Shown here: in pieces, positions 17,884 through 26,300 of the stretch | How the letters are laid out: each line of letters starts with the position of its first letter | Numbering within the stretch: the first letter of the stretch is position 1 | IMG/VR virus record: IMGVR_UViG_3300042922_000725 | Span: 28,584 to 92,583 of that record | DNA length: 64,000 bases | Strand: one strand, 5' to 3' | Origin: a virus | The notes under the pieces: generated by a model | Databases searched by the model: none | Told to the model about the DNA's origin: nothing | The model's input: only the letters and a program-made list of their open reading frames with translations | Translations under genes and position numbers: made by a program

Positions 17884-17949
17884 TTGACAAATATATAATA
17901 ATTTGATATATTGAATATAGAAAGTTTGTTATATCAAATTATTATATAT
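17884..17949 (+). promoter_or_regulatory. Promoter overlapped by a perfect 20-bp inverted repeat
   Basis: TTGACA (17884-17889) and TATATT (17907-17912) are 17 bases apart. The arms of a perfect 20-bp inverted repeat (17891-17910 and 17930-17949) cover the spacer, most of the -10 and the start region up to the AAGGAG of the 17967 gene. This fits an operator for a dimeric or cooperative repressor. A long mRNA hairpin is also possible if transcription starts further upstream. Confidence 0.65.
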
Positions 17950-17966
17950 AAAGGAGTAATGATAAT

Positions 17967-18161
17967 ATGTATAAAAAAGTGGACGAATACTATTGTTCAT
18001 ATGAAGCTGAAAAGGATTATTTAATTAGTAAAGGGTTTAAACAACAGTTTCAAAAGATTATTATGGACTCAAAACCTACAATGGTATGGAAATTTATAAA
18101 ATCAGAAGAATTGTATCTAGCAGTGGCGGAGTTTTACAAAGAATTATTACATAACAATTAA
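17967..18161 (+). CDS. Small DUF5659-like protein
   Basis: 64 residues, with AAGGAG ahead of the ATG. The pattern AEKDYLISKGFKQQ...VWKFIKSEELYLAVAEFY resembles small clostridial DUF5659-type proteins. The next gene encodes a similar protein (YLIDKGF...VFLFEDSPVLRAIIKQY). It has its own strong, palindrome-covered promoter. The function of the family is unknown; neighbouring genes suggest early replication control. Confidence 0.55.
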   Translation: MYKKVDEYYCSYEAEKDYLISKGFKQQFQKIIMDSKPTMVWKFIKSEELYLAVAEFYKELLHNN

Positions 18162-18185
18162 AAATAAATAATGGAGGTAACAAAT

Positions 18186-18362
18186 ATGTATGTTATTAGA
18201 ACTCAAAAATTAGCAACCTATTTAATTGACAAAGGTTTTGAAATGAAAAAGAAAGATAAAAATAAAGAAGACCCCCGGTTTGATGTATTTTTGTTTGAGG
18301 ATAGCCCAGTATTAAGAGCTATAATTAAACAATATAGACTTCAAAATAATACAAGTAATTAG
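18186..18362 (+). CDS. Small DUF5659-like protein, paralogue of its neighbour
   Basis: 58 residues from the ATG at 18186, chosen because GGAGGT lies seven bases before it. KLATYLIDKGFEMKKK and FDVFLFEDSPVLRAIIKQY follow the same pattern as the 17967 protein. It is 24 bases after that gene and 15 before the primase gene, so the three probably form one operon under the 17884 promoter. Confidence 0.55.
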   Translation: MYVIRTQKLATYLIDKGFEMKKKDKNKEDPRFDVFLFEDSPVLRAIIKQYRLQNNTSN

Positions 18363-18377
18363 GGGGTTGTAACTAAG

Positions 18378-19910
18378 ATGGTAACAAATAAAAGTAACGA
18401 AGAAATAATAAAAAAGATAAATGAACTTTACATATTAAACAGATGGAAATATTTAATCTTAAACAAAGAAGGAGAATATAGAACAAATATATACCAAAAG
18501 AACAATCCTAAAGATGGAACGCAACCTTTAACAGATTGGAGGATTGATTTTCACTTACAGGGTAAACAGACTATAGGTGTATTTGCGGGAAAGAAAAATA
18601 ATATAGAAATAAGTAAATTTATATGTTTTGATATTGATTTACAAGATAAAACTTTATCACATAAACAAAATAAAGAGTTGTCAAAATGGTGTGTTTATAA
18701 AATATTTAATGAATTACAAAATTGTGGAATAAGTGAAGAATTTATCAATATATCATTTTCAGGAAAGAAAGGATACCACATTGAATTGTTTTTTGATATG
18801 CCTATAGAAGTTTCTATTTTAAAGAAATTTTACAATTATATACTTAATCAAATTTCTTTAAACCAGAATGAAGTAGAATTTAGACCCACTTATAATCAAG
18901 GTGTTAAAATTCCATTAGGGTTAAATTTTAAAAACACTGAAATGTTTGAAGATAATAAATGTTGGTATGTAACATATGAAAATGGTTTAAAACCAATAAA
19001 GAAAACAAAATACATTTTAAACATAAAGCAGCTCGACAATATTTATTTTAGGTTGTTAATGGATAAAATTTTTGATAACAACGAAGAAACAAATAATAAT
19101 ATAAGCGATTATTCTTATATTAAAATCAATCATAAACCATTAAAGTCATATAAAGAAAATATTGATAAAGATATTACAATAGAATCAATTGAAAAATTAG
19201 AGAAAATGGGATTAACGACATATGGAACAAGACATAATTCAATTCTAAAACTTTCAAAATATTATAGATATTTAGGATTAACTAAAGAAGATGCAATGCT
19301 TGAATTAAAACAGTGGATGTCATCGCAAGATAAAAGATTGTATAGTACATCTTGGGATGAATGTATAAAAGAAATTGAAAGAATAGTATCTATTACATAT
19401 AATAATGAATATCAGCTAGTTACAACAATCAAAGATATAAATATATATTATGAAGAAATGAAACAAATACTAAATCTTAAAAACAAAAATGAAAAATTAT
19501 TGATGTATTCATTTTTAATACATGGAAAACGCTATGCTAATAAGTATGGTGTTTTTTATTTTCCATATTCTTTGATAGAGAAAACCACTGGATTAACTGA
19601 TAAAACAATAACTAAGCTCATTAATGCTTTGGAAGAAGATAATTATATTGAAATATTATCAAGAAATCAAAATTCAATAAAAAACGGAGTATTTGTTGGC
19701 AAGGAAACTAATAAATATAAAATTAAAATTGAAATCATTAGTGATGAAGACTTTTATACTATACATGAAAATGATGTAATAATAGACACATTTAATAGAT
19801 GTATAGTTAAATGGTTTGATAAGAAAGAAATAAAAGACTTATGTGGCAGAAGACATTATGAGTCTATTCTAGAATATATAGAGAATAATAATATAATAAC
19901 CACAGCTTAG
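18378..19910 (+). CDS. Archaeo-eukaryotic-type (AEP) primase / replication protein
   Basis: 510 residues. Residues 20-225 show the AEP pattern: ICFDIDLQDK with metal-binding D85 and D87, ISFSGKKGYHIELFFD with H134, and EFRPTYNQGVKIPLGLNF. Residues 270-350 are helical and resemble a PriCT-like region (RHNSILKLSKYYRYLGL, DAMLELKQWM). Residues 395-500 look like a winged helix (SLIEKTTGLTDKTITKLINAL). It probably primes phage DNA synthesis. No helicase is fused or adjacent. The origin could lie in the gene-free region just downstream. Confidence 0.7.
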   Translation: MVTNKSNEEIIKKINELYILNRWKYLILNKEGEYRTNIYQKNNPKDGTQPLTDWRIDFHLQGKQTIGVFAGKKNNIEISKFICFDIDLQDKTLSHKQNKELSKWCVYKIFNELQNCGISEEFINISFSGKKGYHIELFFDMPIEVSILKKFYNYILNQISLNQNEVEFRPTYNQGVKIPLGLNFKNTEMFEDNKCWYVTYENGLKPIKKTKYILNIKQLDNIYFRLLMDKIFDNNEETNNNISDYSYIKINHKPLKSYKENIDKDITIESIEKLEKMGLTTYGTRHNSILKLSKYYRYLGLTKEDAMLELKQWMSSQDKRLYSTSWDECIKEIERIVSITYNNEYQLVTTIKDINIYYEEMKQILNLKNKNEKLLMYSFLIHGKRYANKYGVFYFPYSLIEKTTGLTDKTITKLINALEEDNYIEILSRNQNSIKNGVFVGKETNKYKIKIEIISDEDFYTIHENDVIIDTFNRCIVKWFDKKEIKDLCGRRHYESILEYIENNNIITTA

Positions 19911-20440
19911 TAAATGGTTTTAAATTGTTTGATGTTATAATAGTTATTTACCGTAATTTTGACACTTTTTATTAAAAAACAACTCATTTATAAGTTAAAA
20001 GTCGTATTGGTATTTCTTTATCACGACATAGTTGTAACCATTGATATTACTAGATTTTATGATTAAATTCCCATACAAATGTATTGGGATTGGAGGATTA
20101 TATATTAAATTTTTATATCCATCAAATAAATATTGACAAACTCAAATAAATCAATTAAACTATAATTACAGCAGAAGAAAACATCAAAATAACAAAAATA
20201 ACTATAATTAAACACCTCACAAATGGCTTAAAATGGTCAAGAAAAGTAACAATATTTGATTATAAACAACAAAACGATAAAGATTACGACTATGATTCTA
20301 AAAATGAATTGTAGAGCATTTTAGTGAACTAATGATAAAAGCTCCTTTTTAATATTATAAGTGACAAGTAGTGAGAAAAATATTTTACATATAATATATA
20401 AAAATAGTATAATGGTGTTATATAAAGGAGAGATTTGACT
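19911..20440 (+). other. 530-base gene-free region: possible origin or gene relic
   Basis: No complete gene is seen. It contains one copy of AAATATTGACAA (20128-20139) and an open stretch of 51 codons without a usual start (20159-20314; it reads ...HLTNGLKWSRKVTIFDYK...), which looks like the remnant of a gene end. GTCGT and ACGAC segments recur near 20000-20025. Position next to the primase gene makes it a candidate replication origin, but no clear iterons or DnaA boxes were found. Confidence 0.35.
20384..20413 (+). promoter_or_regulatory. Promoter of the 20441 HTH gene
   Basis: TTTACA (20384-20389) and TATAAT (20408-20413), 18 bases apart. The leader that follows resembles the one at 34804-34838 (a TATAAT box, an ATATAAA stretch, then GGAGAGATT), so both HTH genes share a promoter-leader arrangement. 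Confidence 0.6.
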
Positions 20441-20974
20441 ATGGGAATGAAAGATAATAAGCCAAAAGTAACTCAAAATAGATTGTTTGAACCGGGGGAT
20501 AGAGGTAAACCAAAAGTAATTAATAAAGAAACTAAACAAGAAGAAAATAACAAATCTAAAATGGTTGATTTAAACAATCTTGATGAAGAAAGTGCTAATT
20601 ATATTAGTGAGGTTGTAAAGAAACATGTAACTGAGCAGCTTAGAGAGGTTATGAGCGAATTATATGATACTGGAATGATAGACTATAAAACAGAAATACA
20701 TGTGAATAAAACTGTGATTGAAAATATAATAAAAAATCAAGGTAACAAAAACAAGCTTACTAATTTAGAAGTTGGTAGCGGTCTTGATGAATATATTAAA
20801 GACAATGGAATTAGTAAAACCATCTTAGGTGATTATGTAGGAATAAGCCGAGGAACATTGTTCAATATTATAAAAAATCCTAATACTGTAAGTTTAATTA
20901 ATGCAAAGAAGTTATCAATTGCTTTAGGTATAGATATTGAAAAATTATTTCCTACTATATATTCAGAAGAATAA
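20441..20974 (+). CDS. HTH regulator with long N-terminal arm (cassette 2)
   Basis: 177 residues from the ATG at 20441; the upstream TTG at 20435 is too close to AAGGAGAGA. Residues 1-115 are charged and probably an oligomerisation arm. Residues 125-175 hold a Cro/CI-type HTH (GISKTILGDYVGISRGTLFN, then NAKKLSIALGIDIEKLFP). It is followed by a consensus promoter and the small partner gene at 21119, as at 15762 and 34839. Confidence 0.7.
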   Translation: MGMKDNKPKVTQNRLFEPGDRGKPKVINKETKQEENNKSKMVDLNNLDEESANYISEVVKKHVTEQLREVMSELYDTGMIDYKTEIHVNKTVIENIIKNQGNKNKLTNLEVGSGLDEYIKDNGISKTILGDYVGISRGTLFNIIKNPNTVSLINAKKLSIALGIDIEKLFPTIYSEE

Positions 20975-21036
20975 AGCACAAAAATATAAATGTACAAAAT
21001 GTTGAACAAAAATATATAAAATATTAAACAATTGTG

Positions 21037-21065
21037 TTGACAATTTTGAACAGACTCCTTATAAT
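21037..21065 (+). promoter_or_regulatory. Perfect-consensus promoter with dyads ahead of the 21119 gene
   Basis: TTGACA (21037-21042), 17 bases, TATAAT (21060-21065). The -35 lies within AATTGT-N4-ACAATT, and the palindrome TGTTGAACA occurs about 35 bases upstream with a similar TTTTGAACA in the spacer. A promoter this strong, covered by dyads, is expected to be repressed, most simply by the HTH protein encoded just upstream. Confidence 0.75.
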
Positions 21066-21118
21066 AAAATTAAGGGTTGGTTAATCATACCAATAATAAT
21101 TATGAGGAGTTGTTACAT

Positions 21119-21400
21119 ATGGAAGATATAGTTAAAGAGTTAGACAAGGCTTTAGAAAATATGAAAGGTCAATTGGTATCTATTGATTATGAGACTAAAA
21201 GATTCACACCATTTTATCATGAAGTTTATTTCTTGGGATTTACAGATTATGAAGGAATACATATCGGTAGCGATGCGTTCACAAGTTGTATAACGTGGGA
21301 ATATGTAGAAGATATTGTGGTTAAGATATTTGGTGATAATATTGGATTTACTGTATATATGGATGATGAAAGTGTTGTTAGGGTTAGTAATGGGGAGTAA
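21119..21400 (+). CDS. Small acidic protein partnered with HTH gene (cassette 2)
   Basis: 93 residues from the ATG at 21119, chosen for the GAGGAG upstream. It is a clear paralogue of the 35378 protein: both have GxLVSIxYETKxFxPFY, FLGxTDxEGIHIGSD and TSCxxWExxxDI. No membrane segment or known motif. Both genes sit behind an HTH gene and a dyad-covered promoter. Function unknown. Confidence 0.65.
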   Translation: MEDIVKELDKALENMKGQLVSIDYETKRFTPFYHEVYFLGFTDYEGIHIGSDAFTSCITWEYVEDIVVKIFGDNIGFTVYMDDESVVRVSNGE

Positions 21401-21429
21401 TACATAGATTATTTTTAGGAGGATGTCAA

Positions 21430-21681
21430 ATGAGTAAATCAAGTTTAACTAGAAGAAATATGTATTATAAATACAATAAGATGAAAAAAGAAAAAGCCAA
21501 AGAAAGAGAAATTCAGGAATATTTAAAAGAAGAAAGAGATAAGAAAATTTGGGATAGTCTAACACCACAACAGCAAAGAATGAGTTTAGAAAACAAGAAA
21601 GCAGAAAATGAAAACAATTTAATATGGGGACTTCTAATAGTTGCCGTAGTATTTTTTCTAATGATTATTACTAATGGATAA
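21430..21681 (+). CDS. Small charged protein with C-terminal membrane anchor
   Basis: 83 residues. Residues 1-58 are Lys/Glu/Arg-rich and helical (KYNKMKKEKAKEREIQEYLK). Residues 63-80 form one membrane segment (LIWGLLIVAVVFFLMIIT). AGGAGG precedes the ATG by several bases. It follows the cassette-2 small gene and could be cotranscribed with it. No family recognised. Confidence 0.5.
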   Translation: MSKSSLTRRNMYYKYNKMKKEKAKEREIQEYLKEERDKKIWDSLTPQQQRMSLENKKAENENNLIWGLLIVAVVFFLMIITNG

Positions 21682-21764
21682 TAATATAAACCTATTCCAT
21701 TTATATATAATATGTATTATAATGGTATTAATGTATAAATAAATGAAATAGGAGTGGAATTTAG

Positions 21765-22268
21765 GTGACTTGGATTTTTATAATTGCACTAATAGGTATT
21801 TTTATTGTCGTCATTGGCTCAGTATCTTATAACCTACAAGAAGAAACTAATCTTCCCAATATGATTTATTCAAAATCATTGGTAGTTTATATTGGAGGGT
21901 TTCCAGAAATAAGCGGAGGAGAAAATCTAAAAGTAAATCTAAAATTAAATTCTGAAAAATTATTGATTGAATTTTTTACAAAAAAACTAGCTAAAGATAT
22001 TAAAATAGAGGATATTATAGATGCAGAATGTTCTACTGAAGAACAAATTTCTAAAGACATAACATTAGGAAGATTAATTGTATTTGGAGCTTTAGCTTTT
22101 GGATTAAAAAAGAACAATAAAATAACTAGAAAATATGCAGTAATAACATATAAAGATGAGTTTGGTAAACAAAGAAGTCTGGTATTTGAAACATACCCTG
22201 ATGAATTAATTAAAAATATATTAGACTTAAAAAGAATTGAATTTAAAAATAATAGCATTAATATATGA
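21765..22268 (+). CDS. Membrane-anchored protein of unknown function
   Basis: 167 residues, GTG start. One N-terminal membrane segment (WIFIIALIGIFIVVIGSV) is followed by a soluble beta-rich domain. The segment GRLIVFGALAFGLKKNN then YAVITYKDEFGKQRSLVFET resembles small PH-like domains of Firmicute membrane proteins. A terminator overlaps its end. It is the last gene of the non-tail insert. Confidence 0.5.
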   Translation: MTWIFIIALIGIFIVVIGSVSYNLQEETNLPNMIYSKSLVVYIGGFPEISGGENLKVNLKLNSEKLLIEFFTKKLAKDIKIEDIIDAECSTEEQISKDITLGRLIVFGALAFGLKKNNKITRKYAVITYKDEFGKQRSLVFETYPDELIKNILDLKRIEFKNNSINI

Positions 22269-22294
22269 GATAAGATTATTTTCTTATCTTTTTT
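22268..22294 (+). terminator. Terminator before the tail genes resume
   Basis: AGATAAGA (22268-22275) pairs with TCTTATCT (22282-22289), 6-nt loop, then a T-run. It marks the right end of the control/lysis insert. Confidence 0.8.
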
Positions 22295-22339
22295 ATATTC
22301 ATCAACAATCAAATATAAATAATTAGGAGGAAATATATT

Positions 22340-22867
22340 ATGGGAATTAAATTAAGTGAAATAGAGAAATTAACTGAAAGAAAATTAATAATTGAGGATG
22401 GAAAACCGTTTTGGCAAGAAAGAGTTTTGCGTGGAACTATTAATTTTAAACCTATGAGCATTGAATTGGGAGATAGTTTAAAAAATAATGCAGTTTCTAA
22501 ATTTACTAAAGATACCACAGATAACGAAGCCGCTTACATACTTATTCCTTTATTAACAGACATAGAAGACGATATAGATTTTGAAAGATTTGAAAAAATT
22601 ATAGGAAGTGGAAATGTTGTAGCTATAACTTTACTTGATGGTGTATTAGATATGTTTGAAGAAATAATTAATTATAGTAATGAATTAGAAAAAATACAAA
22701 ATAAATCCAAAAGAATAAATGAAAAATTACCACAAGTTAACCCTTTAGAATTAAAAAAGCAAGAGTTAGAAAATTTATATAAAAAATTTGCTGTGGTTAA
22801 TGATAATAAGGAAAGAGATGAAATTTTAAAAAGAGTAATAGAATTAAAAAATGAAATAGGTGAGTAA
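22340..22867 (+). CDS. Tail assembly chaperone-like protein
   Basis: 175 residues, acidic and largely helical, with a coiled-coil-like C-terminus (residues 110-175). VLRGTINFKPMSIELGD near residue 30 is a beta segment. It lies two genes upstream of the tape measure gene, the usual position of tail chaperone genes. No slippery frameshift site was seen at its end; the next gene starts at TTG two bases after its stop. Assignment by position. Confidence 0.5.
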   Translation: MGIKLSEIEKLTERKLIIEDGKPFWQERVLRGTINFKPMSIELGDSLKNNAVSKFTKDTTDNEAAYILIPLLTDIEDDIDFERFEKIIGSGNVVAITLLDGVLDMFEEIINYSNELEKIQNKSKRINEKLPQVNPLELKKQELENLYKKFAVVNDNKERDEILKRVIELKNEIGE

Positions 22868-22869
22868 TT

Positions 22870-23328
22870 TTGGATAGAGAAGATGAGCTATATTTAAAAG
22901 AACTCCTAAAAGAATATAAAGAAGATATTAAAAAGATTGAAAGAGATATAAAGAAGATTTGGAGTGATACAATAGAAGATACTGTTTATAGTCAAATAGA
23001 GTTACAATATTACGCCGATGGTAGTAGAGAAAGAACTTATCAGCTAAGAGACATGGTTACATCTAAAATAGAAGGTGATATGCTATATGTGTATGCTGAT
23101 ACTAGCAATATGCAATATTATAGTTTTGGCAGAAGAAGTCATCCTGTAAGTGGAGAAGATGTTTTAGGATGGGTAAATGATGGACACCATGAAAGCGGAT
23201 ATGAAGGAGTAAATGATAATTTTAGAGATTATAATGGAAGATATTTTTTAGAAGAGTTCTATAGACGAGTAAAAGAAAAATATTCTCAATATGAAATAGA
23301 ATTAATTAATAATAGTGATTTTGTGTAA
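22870..23328 (+). CDS. Tail-completion/chaperone-region protein
   Basis: 152 residues, TTG start after GGTGAG. Residues 1-35 form a Lys/Glu helix. The second half contains VNDGHHESGYEGVNDNFRDY and RYFLEEFYRRVKEKY, which recalls small HK97 gp10-like neck/tail-completion proteins, although such genes usually lie earlier. It sits directly before the tape measure gene. Confidence 0.45.
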   Translation: MDREDELYLKELLKEYKEDIKKIERDIKKIWSDTIEDTVYSQIELQYYADGSRERTYQLRDMVTSKIEGDMLYVYADTSNMQYYSFGRRSHPVSGEDVLGWVNDGHHESGYEGVNDNFRDYNGRYFLEEFYRRVKEKYSQYEIELINNSDFV

Positions 23329-23353
23329 GGAAGTTATAATGTAACTTCCTTTT
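23327..23353 (+). terminator. Hairpin between the chaperone region and the tape measure gene
   Basis: AAGGAAGTTA (23327-23336) pairs perfectly with TAACTTCCTT (23342-23351) around TAATG and continues into TTTT. It should lower read-through into the tape measure gene or be antiterminated late. Confidence 0.75.
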
Positions 23354-23380
23354 AATATTGTTTAAAGGGAGTGAATTATA

Positions 23381-26300
23381 ATGAAAGGGATAGGATTACG
23401 ATTTTCTAATATAGAAGAATTAAAGAAACAGTTTGATAATCTTCTTAATGATTTAAAATCAAAGGCTGATAAAAATCCAATATCAATAAATTTTGATGAC
23501 TTAACAAAAAGATTAGTAGATGTTGAAAATAAAGTTAATGAATCTACTAAAAGAATAGGGAAAATGACAGCTAAATCAGTTGAAAATGCTTTAACTGGTG
23601 TTAATTATAAAGATTTTCAATCAAAATTAAATGAAGTTGTAAATGGACTAAATAAAAGTGGAAATCAAGTTTCTGATATATTTACAACGATAGATGCAAA
23701 AACAGAAGCTATAACAGGAGCAACTGTAAAATATACAGATAGTTTAGGTAAAACAATAACTGAAGTATATAAATTAAAAACTGCATGGAAAAACATGAAA
23801 GATGATGAAGGTAATTTTGTTTTAGATAATAAGGGTAACAAAGTAAAACAATTAAATATGGAATTAAAACCTTCTACTATTTCTTATGATAATAATATTG
23901 CAAAACAACAACAAGATAATTACAAGAAGTTAAATGATTTATTAAATAGTACATATAATAATAAAAAGAAAATTGCTCAATTAGATGAAAAAAGTCAAAG
24001 TGGAGAATATGCTAACCAGTTACGTTCACAGATTTCTGATAATGAAAGAAAATATAATGAAATATATAATTCTGTAATAAAAATAGGGGACGAAGAAGAA
24101 ACTTTAGCCATCAATGCAAAACAAACAAATGATTTATTAGAGAAAAGAAAAAAAATAGAACAAGATATATCTTTATTAATAACTAAGCAAAACGATGCGA
24201 CCTTAAGAAAAACATCTACAACAACTAGTGGACAAAGAAATTTAGGAGAAGAAGTAAAGTTAGGAATTCCAATAAATTTTGAAGCCTCAAGAGCGGATTT
24301 GAATGCATACTCAAAGGCTGTCGCCGGAAGTGGAGCAGAATGGACTAGAGTTACTCCAAAAATTGATGCTGCTGGAAATAAAATAAAAGAAGTTAATGTA
24401 AGGGTTAAAGAAGGTTCTGATAAATGGCGTATGTACCAAATGACCTTAGATGAATCAACAGGAAAACTTTATAAGGTTGACAGGGGTTTGTCCGATTTAA
24501 ATAATCGACAATTAGGATTTATAGAGTCGACAAAAATTGCTATAGCACGTATAGCTGAATGGGGCATTTCAACAATGGCTGTATATGGAACTATAAGAAA
24601 GATAAGAGAAGGCGTAGAATTTATTAATTCTTTAAATAAAGCTCAAACGAACATTCAAATGGTAGGCGGCTATTCTCGAAAAGAGGTTCAAGGTTTAACA
24701 AGCGATTATTCGAAATTAGCAGACCAATTATACACAACCACAGATGCTATAATGGCAAGTTCTGAGGAGTTTTTAAGGGCAGGTAATTCTATAGAAGAAA
24801 CAAACTCATTATTGCAAGCCACAGCTATTGGAGGAGCAATTTCAGGACAAGAATCAAGTGCTATGGCAGAACAATTAATAGCCATTTCTAACGGTTTTAA
24901 AATGGCTACTGGGGATGCAAAACAAATGATGAGTGTTATAGACACACTGTCAATTCTTGACAATTCCTCGGCGACTTCCATGAAAGAGATATCTGAAGCA
25001 ATTATGAGAACGGCTTCATCTGCACAAATGGCAGGAGTTTCGTTTAAAGATTTGAGCGCATATATTGCCACAGTTTCTTCTGTTACAAGAAAAAGTGCCT
25101 CTAGCATAGGAGAATCATACAAAAGTATATTTTCTAGGTATCAGGACGTTAAAGGTGGAAAAAATTTTGACTCAGACGAAGAAGATATTTCAAATGTTGA
25201 AAGGGATTTTCGTAAATATGCTGATATATCTATAAGAAGCGCAAAAGGGGAGTTCAAAGATTTTGGAGTTGTACTTGATGAACTTAGTGGTAAGTGGTCT
25301 ACTCTTAGTACTGTTGCTAAAAGTGCAGTCACTAAAGCGCTTGCTGGAACAAGACAAAGAGAGAATCTACTGGTGCTGCTAAATGAGATGGGGCAAGTTA
25401 GAACATTACAAGAAAAAATAGAAGAAGGTGCAGGTTCAGCAAAGGCTAAGTTTGATGAAGCTTATGGAAAGTCTACAGAAGCTCAAATAAATAAATTAAC
25501 AAATAGCACACAAAGATTATACATGTCTATGTTTAATAGCGATATGATAAACAGTGCAATTGGAGGATTAAATACGTTTGTTGAATATTTACAAACTATT
25601 TCAGAAAGTTCAATTGAAACAAAAATAGGAATTGTGGCATTAACTGGAGTGATAGTAGCTATGGGTATTGCAATAAAGAAAAATGGAATAGATTCTTTAA
25701 ACACAAGTTTAGCTAGTTTGATTCCTAATATTACTAAATTTATATTTGGAGGTCAAGCTTTAACCACAATTTTGGGTGGTTTAAAAACCGCTTTTTCACT
25801 TTTGTTATCTCCAGTTGGATTGGTTGGAGTGGCTATAGGCGTTGTGACTGTCGCTATAGCAGGACATATAAAACACCAAAAACAGTTAAAGGAACAAACA
25901 GAATCATTATCTTCTAGCTATAAAAACTTAACTAATGCTATGAAAGAAAATAATGCGGAAACAATGAAATCAGAGCTTGACAATATTAAAAAGCAACAAA
26001 GTGAAATGAATAAATTAGTTTCTGAAAGAGCTGAATTAGAAAAGAAAATAGCAAGCGCAACTCCGGGTGGTGGTAATTATTCTGGTGCTGCTTATGCAAT
26101 GAAAGCTAATCAAGGATTATATAATCAACTTAATGCTGTAAATGACAAGATTGCAGAACAACAAAAAGTTATGGATTCAGCAGGAATTAGTGCAAAAGAA
26201 TTAGCTAAAGCAGAAATGATGGTTTCTAATAATGAAATAGCAAATCAAATCAAAAAGACAACAGAAGAAGAGTATAATAGAAAACAATCTATTTCAAATC

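Noticed and set aside
22861-22872. Programmed frameshift between the two genes before the tape measure
   Set aside because: The genes are separate, with a stop then TTG and a usable ribosome site; no classic slippery heptamer was seen at the junction.
24706-25122. Antisense 138-codon frame inside the tape measure gene
   Set aside because: Shadow of a long coding sequence with strong family motifs; no ribosome site or promoter.
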